Below are positions 10,441-21,962 of a stretch of DNA of 64,000 bases, one piece after another. This DNA comes from Torymus aiolomorphi. Taxonomy: Eukaryota > Arthropoda > Insecta > Hymenoptera > Torymidae. The notes under the pieces were generated by a model that was not told the DNA's origin, made no database searches, and saw nothing but the letters and a program-made list of their open reading frames with translations. Each line of letters begins with the position of its first letter. Position 1 is the first letter of the stretch. Location: assembly GCA_036365515.1 (NCBI GenBank), contig CM070877.1:57589475-57653474 (forward strand), read 5' to 3'. The translations under genes were made by a program, and so were the position numbers.

Positions 10441-11692
10441 ATGGCCCCAAAATCCTGCGCCATATGCAAAAAAGTGGAGAGGAAAGGAGCAGTCGTGGTC
10501 AGCTGTTCTGGCTGCAATAAATCGTTTCATGACATATGTCAAATAATGACGGAAATCCGTAAATCAGAGAACAACGTTTCTTTCACTGCTATGCTATGCA
10601 ACATATGCAAGACGGAAAAAACCAAATCAAGGACGGCGACGAAAGTCGCGCAGGACAAGGTGGATTTAAAGCTAAGCATTAAGCCGAAAATCGCGCCACT
10701 TGTTTCCTCGACTCCTGCCCGGGTTGCAGGTAACAAGGCGCCGCTTGCTAAGCTGACCGTACCTCTCAACTCTTCTTATAACTCTGGACGCGGTGGATCC
10801 TCACCGGGGAAAAAGAAATTGACCATCAGCAGCGTTAACAGCAACGCCAGTACTGACACCACCACCAACAGCAACAACATCAGCAACAACAACAACATCA
10901 GCAACAACATCATCGATAATTCTACAAGAATCTCGCCGTTAGTCGGAGTAACTAATGTCATGATACCGGTGAGCACCCTGGATCTATTTTTTCAGCGTTT
11001 TGACATGCTTGAGAAGCAGATCGATGAGCTGAAGTCTCTGGGAAGTCGTGGCGATGTCACGTGCGGTGCCTCTTTTGTTTCTGCTCACGCGGAAACAAAT
11101 GGAGGCAATGCGCTGACAGCACGGATCTCGGGTCTTGAAGATCTAATCAGCAAGCAAAGCTCCACTTTACTCGAGCTGCAAAATAAATGTGATCTGCTTC
11201 TCAAGGACAATATAGCGATGTCCGATAAATTAAATAATTTGAATGAAAATCATGCTAAATACCAGGGTTCTCACCAGCATACAAATAATTTTAATAAAAT
11301 TCATGTAAACAACGCTAGCGACGCATATAATAGCTCGATGGGGTTTGAAAAACCAACTGATTCGGCTCATGTGGGAGCTCTTATCCGTCACACATTTACC
11401 GGCCCGGCAATGAACGCTGCCTCTCGTGCGGGATCCGAGGTGGGGGCTGCGGGTGGCGAGGATGGCTCCGAGTGCTGCGAAATTATAATAAATGGTATTC
11501 TGGTGGAGAATTGTAATGCTTCAGTAGAAGTAACCAATGAAATTGCCTTCGCAGCGCTTAGTAAAGTCCTTCATCGATTGGAAAAACGAGTGTTATCGGG
11601 ACTCGCATCCTTCAGCCGCGGAGTTTGACCGAGGAGCAGAATGAAGAGCTGGGGATGAGCTTGGCGTCGAGGCCGAGCGCATTTCCAGCCTT
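10441..11692 (+). pseudogene. non-LTR ORF1 with PHD-like finger, copy 1 (inverted piece)
   Basis: Starts MAPKSCAICKKVERKG with a cysteine/histidine finger (CAICKK, CSGCNKSFHDIC, CNICKT), the PHD-type layout found in ORF1 of several non-LTR families. A Ser/Thr/Asn-rich linker (about residues 130-175, encoded by CAACA-type repeats) follows, then a conserved LVGVTNV-IPVSTLDLFFQRFD block that matches copy 2, then a coiled-coil-like stretch (LEDLISKQSSTLLELQNKC). The frame called to 11628 shifts near 11580; in the other frame the match to copy 2 continues (GTRIL, LASRPSAFPAF) up to the GA run at 11692. The remainder of this ORF1 lies on the other strand at 9338-9825. Confidence 0.85.
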
Positions 11693-11744
<52 letters not shown>

Positions 11745-12461
11745 CCGCCGGTGACCAGAGCAGCGGAGAGAGAGAGAGATTCGCCGCCTAAGCCGCCCGG
11801 CCAATCCTTCGCGGACGCCGCTGCGCCTAGAAGGTAAGACCTGGCCAGCCGAACGCGCGCTCTCCCCGCGGACGACGTGCGTCCGGAGAGCGATTCTCGC
11901 GCGAGCGAGCGAGGCTCACCGACGCGCGCGGGTGTGTCGATCGCGCGCGGCGATCGACTAACGTCGGTGCGGGCCGCTTTTGCGAGTGCGCGTGTGCGAC
12001 CGTGTGCACACGTACCTAGAGCGCGGGCGCACCACCCGAATCGGCGCGTACGCATGTATATGAATCCTTGCGCCCGAGGGGCAATAAACTTCTTTTATTT
12101 TTCATACGCGTTCGTGCATTGTTTGGCGCGTATTCCCGGATCCCTTTTCCTAGTCGGTGGCGCGGCGGTATAGGATACCACCGGCCTCCGCGGGCGCGAG
12201 TACACGGTGCTCGCGCATTTCTGAGCAGCCGAGTTAACACGCACGAGAGAGAGAGCGCGACAGCGAAGTCGCGCGTTGTAACGCCGGTAGGTACGGCTGC
12301 CGACGAAGGCAGCCGACGGCGAGCGACGGCGCGCCGGCGAGAGCGAGGAGATTTCGCCGAGGGTTGGCACGAACCAGTGCTCGCGCCTGTCAGCTGCGCC
12401 GTTCATCGGCAATTCCGCTTTGGAGATTTGCGGCACTGAGGGGAAAACCTACCCCGTTACA
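11693..12461 (+). repeat. LTR A, right part
   Basis: After a (GA)n run it resumes the unit GCCGCCGG..ACC.GAG seen at 5830-5920 and continues as very GC-rich DNA to CCCCGTTACA at 12461, the inverse of the TGTAACGG start at 5563. An AATAAA followed by T-rich sequence at about 12082 fits a polyadenylation site. Long open frames on both strands here (for example 11877-12439) come from the high GC content and have no family resemblance. ATATAT flanks both outer ends and could be the target duplication, though it is low complexity. Confidence 0.6.
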
Positions 12462-12467
12462 ATATAT

Positions 12468-14022
12468 TGTCACGGCCTGCCGTACCGACGTCGGTAATAA
12501 ATCGGCAATAAATAAGTTCGTGGTAACGAACGTTAGATGGCGCCTCGATGCAGTATTGGAGCTGTATTGAGAGCATAACGAAGGTGCCGGGGGAGACGTG
12601 ACCGGCATCAATGTTTTGGTTGTTATCGTTCGGACAGAAACGCGCGCGGAAGTGAATTCGCGGAGAGATCGCGTTTCCCGCGATAAGTAGTGAAGTGTTT
12701 CACTGTTTCAACCTCAGGAATGCAGGCGTGATACATCCTGAGGCTAATATCATTGTTCGAGAAATGTGTTATACCGTACTTTCGACGGAAACACGAGGAG
12801 AGCTCAGAGATAGTACGACAGGCTAGAACTACCTGTTGTACTCCCGAACCAGCAACATCCTAGTGCAGTAAGCATGTTCGCCTGGCACGAAAGCAGCAGA
12901 GAGTATCATGAGAGGCGATACAATCAAGCCAGCCTAGCAGCGAGGATGCTTGCGAGAAACCTAGGCCACACCTTACGAATTTAACGTACAATAACGTTAA
13001 GCGTGCACGTATCAACCGCGTCGCGAGTAAGTACGCGTAACCGTTTGTCCAGGCTCGTCGCCACCTGGACAGCGACCCCGAATAGGCGTTCTTGTGCGGA
13101 GAGAGCGAGGGTAGAGAGAGCACAGGCTCGGGTCATCAACCTTAGAAGGTCACCGACAATTTGCCGGCAGTTTGTAACCGGCAAGTGCGCATAAGAAGTG
13201 CGCAGACGACATGCGTTAGTAGCCTGTTCTCTCTCAGGCTAAGTTAAGTGTGTGTGTGTCGAAACACGCGAGCGCGACCGCTCTCTCACTCGCGTAGACG
13301 ATGAGTACGCTACGTATATTACTGTAGACGCGAGGCTTATGTTACCGCGCGTACACTGCGTATATTACCGCGAGTGTGACGTCAGCCCTCGAGACAGCTG
13401 ACGTCTGAGATAACGTGCTGGCGCACCGTTAGGTAGGGAAATTAACCTATTTCAACGCGACACTTCCACTGTCTAAATTATTAATTATTCATTCAACTCA
13501 TTTAACCTTTTATTTAATAAACAATAGTCTTTTATTATTAACTTTAACTGCTTGAGTTCCCTGTTGAAAATATCCATGTGGATTTTACACTGATTTCCAC
13601 ATGGAATCCATATGGAATCCATATGGAATCTATACGGATTCCATATAGATTCCATGTGGAAATCAATGTAAAATCCACATGGATATTTTCAACAGGGTTA
13701 TTATTTCGCGACCTTAGTCATTACCCGCTCCCCGCCGCCTCCGCGGTCGTTACGTAAGAGAAAACGTATCGTTTCATCTGAGCAGCCGGCATACGAACCA
13801 GTGAACGAGAGGAGAGTTCGAGTCACTGGTGAGAAATAAAGGGTGAGTCTTCGACTTGCGTGTTGCACGGTAAGTAACCAGATTAGGTTAACATTGCACG
13901 ACGTTGTAGCGTCTGTTGCCTAATCTGGCTATTATATCTCCGGGAGTTGAACCGAGAGATATGGATTTGAACCGCTAAGGTACACAGGTGAAACGTGCCT
14001 TAGCCCGAAAATCCACCCCGTG

Positions 14023-14025
<3 letters not shown>
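12468..14025. repeat. LTR B, solo LTR of 1558 bp
   Basis: Begins TGTCACGG and ends CCGTGACA; with flanks, the 14-base words ATATATTGTCACGG and CCGTGACAATATAT are exact inverses. No gag, pol or primer site is associated, so it looks like a solo LTR. It starts six bases after LTR A ends and shares the ATATAT flank; the two ends differ by one base (TGTAACGG versus TGTCACGG), so the two LTRs may be relatives. A 139 bp MITE lies inside. No credible gene is seen. Confidence 0.6.
13559..13697. mobile_element. palindromic MITE, 139 bp
   Basis: Nearly perfect palindrome along its full length: it starts CCCTGTTGAAAATATCC and ends with the exact inverse GGATATTTTCAACAGGG. The centre is built from a repeated ATGGAATCCAT word. 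It is non-coding and would fold into one long hairpin. It lies inside LTR B. No clear target duplication beyond TT was recognised. Confidence 0.85.

Positions 14026-14092
<67 letters not shown>
14026..14092. repeat. (TA)n microsatellite
   Basis: Alternating TA directly after LTR B; probably the target tract. Confidence 0.95.
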
Positions 14093-14097
<5 letters not shown>

Positions 14098-15459
14098 ACT
14101 GTATTTATAATTACTAACCATAGCCCGGGATTCACTTCGTGCAGTAGGTAGTTGGGAGGATGCATTGTAGTATGCATTGTCAAAACCACCGAAAATCGAA
14201 GCGTACGACCCGTCGAGAATTAGGTTTTACTAATCCATTAACATTTCTAAAGAATTTAAGGAAACGTCAAGGAGTCCCCGTAGACTTTTCACTGACATGG
14301 CATGGCACTGACTATCGGCGCGGGTACCGGCGACTACTGTATACGTTCTTGACTCCCGAGAACGGGCGAAATTCAAACGTGAAATCGCGCGAAATTCAAA
14401 CGTGAAAGCGCGCGAAATTCAAACTTTGATAGTAATACAAGACTCAGAATAGGCGTAAGGCCCCAACAATTTTACGGAAGGGTCTCAATACGTTCCAAAC
14501 GCGCCCTTCCTAGTTAATTGATAATATTTGCTGGCCCTATTTAAATATTTAACAGTACATAATATATGAAGTTCTCTAAATACCGTTTATTAATCGCCTC
14601 GTCGGTTTATCAGGTCAGATATTCCAAATATTTATGAACCTTACGCCCTCGTACCAACCCTTCACGGTAGATAGAGGTGCTCCGCGCGATTCCAGAGTTA
14701 AAGGCGATTTATCGATCCTAGGTAGGGAATGATAGACATCCCAGTGCGGCGACCAAAATTTTTATGTTTGCCATTACGTAGAGGCTAACCTAACCTCTCA
14801 CGTAACAGTATAACTTAGTTATTATATTTGTATGATTGTTACAATAATGGATTAACTTTAAACCACTAAGTCGAGCAGGATAGTAGTTAAATAACTGTTT
14901 CAAAACAAATATTTATTAGATTATTGCCAATACATACATTTCTTTCTCAAACTAATGTATTTGAAAAAACAAAAAAGATACTTTTTATATGAAGTCAAAT
15001 TGTTTAACAAACAACAAAGAACCACAAAGAAAACAGCTTTATTTATTAATAAAGTTCTGTTGTGAAAAATTTACTTTGGTTTTTTAAATTTAAAAAATGG
15101 AATCGATAAATTAGTTTAAGGAAGTATCTTGCCAATGAATTGGCAGCTGTTTTTATATTGCAACATTGACTTTTTTACAATAAATGTTAGTATTGTTTTT
15201 ATACTCTCTCGTAGTATTAATAATTTATCATCCATATATCATTTTAACAATAATTTTTGTCAAAAATGCGTTAACAAACTTATTTAATTTTTCATAATTC
15301 TCAAGGTAATTTTCGAAAGCTAACCATAAGTTCGTAACTTCCCTTTAAGCCGCATAACGTCTATATAAATGTTAAGAAAAAATTATTAAGCGATCGTAGT
15401 ATCAGTTATAAAGGTCTCAGTGAAATCAGCCAGAGTTCAAATTCAAGGTCTAAAGGACT
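14093..15459. other. non-coding AT-rich region
   Basis: No gene seen. 14136-14218 is a dispersed repeat that matches 42769-42852 (shared words GCAGTA.GTAGTTGG and CCGAAAAT..A.GCGTAC). 14364-14424 holds three copies of a unit around GCGAAATTCAAACGTGAAA. At about 14736-14762 the minus strand reads TTTTGGTCGCCGCACTGGG, which resembles the end of an LTR plus primer site, but no partner was found. Confidence 0.5.
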
Positions 15460-16001
15460 CTATGAATATTTGGTATCGTAAAACTCTAATATTATAGACG
15501 ACAACCTTCTTCGGTTACTCTCTTCGAAGCAACATGGGCTCGCTACTCACGGCATCTTCTCCATTGGCTCTTTCTCACCAGCTCTCAATCACACCTACAC
15601 TCTCACCAAGGTACTCTTTATCGGTAGCAACTCAACATTACTGTGATCAATAATATCACGAGATTTGGGCGATAATTATTACTATGGATCATCGAGTGTA
15701 GTTTGTGTGATTGCTCTCTACTATCTACTCGCCACGAGGCAGCATCTCTGTGCAGCCGCTCCGGCTATTCTCTCGCTCATCTCACTCAATAATTCACTGG
15801 CTCTCCTCAACTGGCTTGTCTCATCTCATCACGCTCAACTTACGGCTTTTCTCAACTGCTCATCATCGTTGCGAAATCACCATTGAACCAACATTGTCTG
15901 AAAAATGTTTCAAACAATGTTTTTATTTGTTTTAACAAAATTTTTCCATACACGGAATCCGTAAACATCTAATGGTTGGATACTTCCAGTCTTTCCTGTA
16001 G
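15460..16001. other. non-coding, CTCA-rich
   Basis: No convincing gene. The plus strand is rich in CTCA/ACTCA words, like the BEL element at 34906-37944 and the stretch at 38130-38280, so it may be a fragment of the same element family. The open frames at 15665 and 15711 lack any recognisable motif. Confidence 0.35.
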
Positions 16002-16006
16002 GTATT

Positions 16007-16301
16007 TGTTAGAAATACGAGCCTGGCTCAACTGTTTCGTACGTTGCTTAGCGCTCTCCCCTTTACCCCTCGTCTAGTCCTCTTTTGTTCTAGGAGAGCC
16101 GCGCCTGCCACTGGCCAGCGACAGTCAGTGCTCCTTTAGAGCTGTTACTGATAGCACCTGTGTTATTCTAAATCCTTTTATACTTTTAGTATCTTTTGTA
16201 AGAGCGATAATTCAACGACCGTGTTAATAAATATTCTTTATTAAATAAAGCGTGTGTGTTTTATATCTTCATTACTCCTTCCTCCAAGCATAACTCTAAC
16301 A
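16007..16301 (+). repeat. Copia 5' LTR
   Basis: 295 bp, TGTTAG...CTAACA, preceded by GTATT. It contains AATAAA signals near its 3' third (TTAATAAATATTC, TTAAATAAAGCG). Confidence 0.93.
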
Positions 16302-16317
16302 GGTTATGGGCCCAGGA
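16302..16317 (+). promoter_or_regulatory. Copia primer binding site
   Basis: GGTTATGGGCCCAGG directly follows the LTR. Drosophila copia uses the same word, which pairs with an internal part of initiator methionine tRNA (half-tRNA priming) and not with the tRNA 3' end. This is inference from that match. Confidence 0.8.
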
Positions 16318-16824
16318 GGAGAGGAAGAGATGGACGCACGCGAGCTGGAGACGAAGGTAATGGCGACGGACGAGAGGTTGCAACAGACAAGGAGGTGACA
16401 GACATACAGATGACTGGTCAGACTCACAATTGTAAGTAAGAGCTTTGCCGGCTTAGAAACAGTGCGCGACGGTTATAAGAAAATTTGAAGTCAACGGGAA
16501 TTGAAAACGAGCAGTACCGGTAATCTAAATTCGTCTGTGTCACATATATCGTGCGGCTGCGCAAATTGCGAGTGTTGTGGTTAAGGCGAGTGATCGTTAG
16601 ATTTCCGCGTAAAGCGAAGGGCGGACGCGTCCTGTGTCGTGGCGTGCGGACCCTACAACGGGTCTTGACCCGCACATGTGCTGCCGGTGAACCGGCATGG
16701 AGGCCGCGATGCGCTAATAGCTTCTTTGAGCGAGAGAGAGTGAGAGAGAGAGACAGAAGGAGTGTGCGTGCCTCGGGCGAGCGCAATGGCGGCGCATCGT
16801 ATGCGTATGTGCTAGCGCGCGCGC
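16318..16824 (+). other. Copia leader
   Basis: GC-rich and GA-rich, no gag frame recognised. 16738-16800 resembles 22510-22590 on the other side of the inserted non-LTR element (shared GAAGGAG.G.G.GTGCCTCG.GCG.GC), about three quarters identical, so the leader already held a tandem repeat or the flanks diverged strongly. Confidence 0.5.
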
Positions 16825-16845
16825 GAGAGATAGATAGATAGATAC

Positions 16846-17326
16846 GATTTATTTGCCTTCGCGGCAAAATAATTAATACAGAATTTATACAGTGTATAAC
16901 TTAAAATAAAATACAGTAAAATAAGATATAATAAAAATATATAAAAATAAAAGTAATACAACCTGATACAAATATATAAATTATACATAAAAATATGTTT
17001 GTCTACGAGGACCTTCAATTACGATAAAAAAATAATAAAAAAGAACCATATGATAAAATAAAAATAAAATACATAAAAATCATTAAAAATCACGAGGACC
17101 CTTCATTAAGACAAAATAAATAAATAAAACTAGAGAAAATATCACAGCTGGTACTATACGCTAAAAGGAAAATATTACAGTTATACATTAACCATTTCAT
17201 AAAATATCACAGTAAGGTATCACAGCCGCTTAGTCAAAAAATCACAGATCAAAGTTAATCCGCAGTCTAATACTAAACTAGATAAAGGTCCCCGCACTGG
17301 CAGCTCTAAGCATCCTTATAGAGAGG
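16846..17326 (-). other. 3' UTR of non-LTR copy 2
   Basis: A/T-rich, non-coding, and ends on the sense strand in CAAATAAATCG followed by TATC repeats. No gene seen. Confidence 0.6.
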
Positions 17327-20164
17327 CTAGGCGTCGAGATCAAGCAGGTGTTGGCGCACAGCCCTCTTGAATGATGAAAGTGATGGAAGGTAGCGCAGGG
17401 AGGGGGGGAGGGAGTTCCAAAAGCGGGCACCCTGAGCCAGAAACGCTCTATCACCCGTCTTATAGTTCAAGGCAGGAAAAGCAAGCTCCGGCTGCACTCC
17501 CCTGCTTGTTGGCCTAGGCTTGTGCACGGTAAAAAAGGCAGCCAAGTAACTGGGCTCACGCATCCGAATTATTTTATATAGTAGCAGGGCTGCGAAGTAG
17601 AATCTGCGTGAATCCATACGGAGCCAGCCCAGACGTCTCAAGTAGGGGGTGATATGCTCGTCCCTCCTAGTCCCAGTAACGTACCTCACACATGAATTGC
17701 TCAATCTTTACACTCTCGCTCGCTGTTCGTCAGACGCGTCCAAGTAGACCACCGTACAGTAGTCAAGGTGGGGTTGAACTAGGGACTCGACTAATCTTTT
17801 GCGGAGAATCTCGGTGGTACACGCCCTAATAAACCGCAAACTGTATAGGGCTTTATTGACTTTCTTTGTGAGTTGGTCAATGTGCGGTTTCCATGTTAAT
17901 TTACTATCCAGTGTAACACCGAGACTCGCAACTTCGCTACTGTACGGGATGCGTTCTCCAGGCCGCACACCAATACCTGGCAGATCTAATGAGTTTATAT
18001 GATTAACTCCTACCCTGGAGCCGAATACAATGGCTTTGGTCTTACCAGCATTGAGGTGCAGGCCCGAGTTCGCCGCCCATTCAGCCACCATTTGCGCCGC
18101 ATGGGACAGCCGATCAATACCCTCCAGAATTTCGTCTTTTGTCGTGTGTAAGTAGATTTGAAGGTCATCTGCGTAAAATATATGTCTGATAGTATTACCG
18201 TCAAGTACGTCACGTAAGTCGTTAACGTAGAGACAAAAAAGCAGTGGACCCAGGACAGATCCCTGTGGAACTCCCAGATTGATTTCTAACCAGTCAGAGT
18301 TACCTTTGCTATTTGAGGTGACTATCTGGGTACGTCCTTTCAGATATGATTGAATCCACAGGAGAGCTGCCCTGGAGAACCCCAGCCGACAGAGCTTACG
18401 CAGAAGCGCTGTTGGTGAGATGGTGTCGAAGGCTTTGCTGAAGTCGAACAGTAGCAGTAACGTCAGTTGTCTGTTGTCGATGCCTATACGTATATCGTCG
18501 GTTAGCTTGAGAAGTGCCGTCTGCGTGCTGTGGTGCTTGCGAAATCCGGCCTGGAGGGGGTCAAGTAAGTTATTGCTATTAAGATACTCCGTGATTTGGT
18601 TGTGGGCAATTTTTTCAAGCACCTTAGAAAGAAAGCAGAGTAGTGCTATAGGACGAAAGTCCGAGACAGTAGACGGCGATGCAATTTTCTTGAGTGCAAT
18701 TACCTGTGCCTGCTTCCAGGAGCCCGGAAAAATTCCCTGCGCGAAGGAGGAGTTGAAAATTCTGACCAAGTAGTCACCAATGACAGGGAGAGCCTTCACG
18801 ACCACCTCCCGAGGAATTCCGTCCACCCCTTTTGCCTGTGAGGAGAAGTGAGAAATTGCAAGAATTACATCACTCAGTGTAACCTGTTTAAAGGAAAAGC
18901 CCTCCTCACTTGTCAGTAAAATAGTGTCCATAGCTTCTTCTATGTTTTCAAGGGGGGACACAGAGATTCCAGCGAAGTGAGCGTTTAACTCTCCCGGCGT
19001 GAAGCCGCAAAGGTCCTCCTCTTTTCGCTTTGGAATAAGGCCGAGTTTACGCATTTCCTTCCATATATCCTTGTTAGCATCAAGAGCGTCTGAGAGATGT
19101 TTGTGAAGGAAGGAGTTACGCTCTTAAGCAAAGCGTGAGTCGACCTCATTGCTGAGCCGAAGAAACCCATCGAACACCGCCGCTCGCCCAGTGCGTTTGT
19201 AACGCCTATGGGCCGCATTACGTTTGTTGATTAGTTCCCTCAGCTCAGGACCAATCCAAGGAGCATTATTTCGACTGGGTTTCACAGTTTTTAAAGGCGC
19301 TAAATCGTTTATGACAGAGTTAAGGTTTGCGTTTAAGGAATCTAGTGCTCCCTCCAAATCGGATTCAATCGAATTCATGCCTACCCAATCGCAGCGCGCA
19401 AGTAATTCATTGAGAGATGAAGGGCATACGTTTTTATAATCTCTGTAGGAGAAAGACTTCCCTACTCGCGCTGGCACAAAATAGTTGATGGTAACATCAA
19501 TGATAGCATGCTTACCGAAACTGGGCAGGTGTTCATTCGCATAGTCAAGCACCTCGTCGTTTTCGTCCGTGAGGATTAAGTCAATCCATTCGTGAGACGT
19601 GGGCGTGTGATGTGTTGGGCCATGCTGCACAATATGTAATGATAACTCTGTGGCAAGGTTTCTGATGGAATATGCATCAGCATCGGACGCCGATGACAAG
19701 TCACCATTCAGATCCCCCATGATAAACTTGTGACTATGCACACTACTCAGGTCGCGCCAAACATCGAAAAGGTCGGTGTCCTTTTGCATGGCAATGTGTG
19801 GAGGTCTATAAATGACACCGACCAAAATGGGAGGAAAGGAACCCTGCTGCACACGACAGAATAAGTACTCAGGGATTGAGGGTTTTCCCATAGTCATAGA
19901 TGACGCCAGTTTCGTGATGGTGAAGTCGTTTCGTGCATACAGAGCAACTCCGCCCCCATTTATATTACGATCCTGCCTAAGCACTGAGTAGCCATCAATC
20001 TGAATGAGACTGTCATCAACGTCAGGTCCAAGCCAAGATTCAGCTATGCCAAAGAGGTGGTAGGAGGGATCTTCAACCAGGTACAGACGGAGCTTATTTA
20101 TACGAGGTCTGATTGAGTTAATATTAAGAAACCCAGCCTTGAGAGGACATCCACCCCCCGTCCC
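17327..20164 (-). pseudogene. non-LTR ORF2: endonuclease and reverse transcriptase, copy 2
   Basis: Same domain order as copy 1 and about the same length. Endonuclease motifs: LNINSIRPRINKL at the start, GIAESWL, GVIYRPP, MGDLNGDL in place of the usual GDFN, PSFGKHAIIDV. Reverse transcriptase: DFRPIALLCFLSK, FDFSKAFDTI, GVPQGSVLGPLLF, FYADDLQIY, LGVTLDSKLTW, C-terminus LLDLDA. Only two lesions break it: an in-frame stop after VDSRFA (about 19121) and one after QRARV (about 17705). Both fall where copy 1 has Gln-type codons, consistent with point mutation. Otherwise it is the best-preserved reverse transcriptase in the window. Confidence 0.9.
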
Positions 20165-20185
20165 CTTGCAAGCAGTCGATCCCAG

Positions 20186-21962
20186 TCATGATGTAGGCGC
20201 CGACCCAACAACCTCTTCTGCTCCCTGCCTCGCAACAACTATGTCGTTGTTAGTGGCTGCAGCATTTGACGGGTTGCTTTTGGGCAGATGTTTTTTAGCA
20301 GACTGGCATGTCGTTTGAATGACTTGTAGGTCGGATGCTGTGGCGAAGATATGCGCACGCTCGCCCCCCTTATGCCTAGCCAGGAATCTACCACCCGAGT
20401 GCCACACATATTTAAAGCCCAGCCCCTGGGCGATGGACCTCAGGCTCTTAAATTCCTGGAACTTATCATGGGGCAACATCTCATTTATGAATATTTTATG
20501 GTGTGCCACACAAGCAGCTAAAACCGGGCCAAGCATTTCGGGATCGATGTTACTTGTGGTAAAGTAAGAATTGGCGAGCGAGCGCTTAGCTCGCATCACA
20601 TCCCTGACCAGGCTCGGGCTGCTGAGCCTTACTATGCAGGAGGGCAATGCGCCTGCTCGCGACCCCAAGCCTCCCGCCGCCTCACCTCCATTTCTCTCAG
20701 ACGGGTTCCGGACCACCAAGACACGCGTCCCAAGAATATTATCGCTGTTTAATGGGGGATAAATGGTTCCGAGTACCGCGAAGGCGATTTGGTTGGTTAA
20801 TACCTCCGTATATACAAAATCCTTCTTTAAAATACCATTAAGTACCACCTCGCAGGACTCAGAACCATCAATCCCAGAACACGCGGAAGAGGCCCCAGGG
20901 CCCGGCTGAGAGGACGGGCATAATAGCACTGAATTTGTGCTGGCAGCGGAAGTAGAGCTGCCAATGTCACCTACTTCACGACTATTAAAAATTAAGCTAT
21001 TTAAATTCGCTGGCTCCATGAGCACGCTGGAGCTTTTCGAAGCTGCTAAACGCTTTGTCTAATTTATCTTTTAGTGAAGAGTTGGCCTCGAGAAGCAGCT
21101 GGCACTTGGAATCAAGGGACTCAAGTAAGCAATTTTGGTTGCTCACCTGCTCCTCGACAACAGAGACCCGCGTGGGCAGCTTCGCATTGTTGATTTGACC
21201 CTCATCGCAGTGAGTGGTGTCGGCGCTGCACGACGCGGGGCTCCGGCTGCCAAGGAGCTTGAGTTCGTCCAACTGCCTCTCGAGCATGTCGAAACGCTGA
21301 AAAAAGAGCTTCAGCGTGCTTACAGGAATTAAAACATTTGTCACACCAACCAGGTTTACATCCCCCAGCGGCGGGGGTAGTACCTGGTTGGTGGCGGAAG
21401 ATTGCGCAATACTTGAGCTCGCCACTGCCGATGAAATATCTCCCGTAACTTCGCAGATTTGTGATGCGTCTTTTGGCGCCTGAGTGTCGGTGACCCGTCC
21501 GGTACTCTCACTCAGAGCAGACTGCGCCTGTGGGCAGTTGGCCCGCTCGGCACCTCTCTCTGGCGCTCCTGGCCCCTGCGCTCCAGCTACCTGCCCGGCA
21601 GACTTAGCCACACTGGTAGCGAGTAGCGCGCACGACCCATGCGCGCTACTATTACGCGCGGAGAGCTTGGCAGCCGGCGTCGATGAGCCGAGAGGCGTAT
21701 GATGGTGGGAGGCGGCAATATTAGATGTATTGGGCGTGCGTCGTTGGGACAACGATGCACGCTTGCTCACCTGCGCACTCTTCGGCTTGATGAGGGATGA
21801 CGCCTCTGCTGACGTTGGTCTCTGCTCCGCAATGCGGCATAGGTCACACGGGGCACTCTTTTTCTTGCCGGAGCATTTGGCATGACACGGCTGGCCACAT
21901 ATCGGGCATAATCCCAGCACTCTCATCGATGACTCACCGCATACAGCACACCTCTTCTCCAT
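20186..21962 (-). pseudogene. non-LTR ORF1 with PHD-like finger, copy 2
   Basis: Starts MEKRCAVCGESSM with a cysteine-rich finger (CAVCGE, CPICGQPCHAKC, CDLCR). A low-complexity Ser/Ala linker, the LVGVTNVLIPVSTLKLFFQ block and a coiled-coil-like stretch (VSNQNCLLESLDSKCQLLLE) follow, then FINEMLPHDKFQEFKSL and AQGLGFKYVWHSGG near the end. The frame shifts at about 21010: the 20997-21962 frame stops at SEFK while the match resumes in the 20186-21025 frame. The stop TGA at 20183-20185 overlaps an ATG (ATGA), a layout compatible with coupled ORF2 translation, although the ORF2 frame is not open from that ATG. Confidence 0.88.

Larger units (their letters stand above)
5961..11692 (-). mobile_element. 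CR1/Jockey-type non-LTR retrotransposon, copy 1, 5'-inverted
   Basis: Minus-strand element with 3' UTR 5961-6476 (no gene), ORF2 6477-9328, and the 3' third of ORF1 up to about 9825. The missing 5' UTR and first two thirds of ORF1 follow directly in the opposite orientation (about 9830-11692, plus strand). Against copy 2 the inverted ORF1 piece ends at the same protein position where the minus-strand piece begins, so both are parts of one element with an inverted 5' segment. The 3' end abuts a (CT)n run on the sense strand, probably the simple-repeat tail. Confidence 0.75.

Noticed and set aside
11640..11692. About 20 of 21 bases match the end of ORF2 (CTCGGCCTCGACGCC on the minus strand), suggesting a third 3' fragment
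   Set aside because: The ORF1 frame reads through this stretch and aligns with copy 2 (LASRPSAFPAF), so a separate fragment is not needed; chance or shared GC-rich codons may explain it.
11625..12439. Several overlapping open frames on both strands in GC-rich DNA
   Set aside because: High GC keeps many frames open; the sequence is better explained as an LTR, and no frame has a motif.
14736..14762. Minus-strand word resembling an LTR end plus primer site
   Set aside because: No partner LTR or pol was found nearby, so it stays a note.
15665..15935. Two overlapping 73-74 aa frames
   Set aside because: CTCA-rich sequence with no motif, and no splice or promoter evidence.
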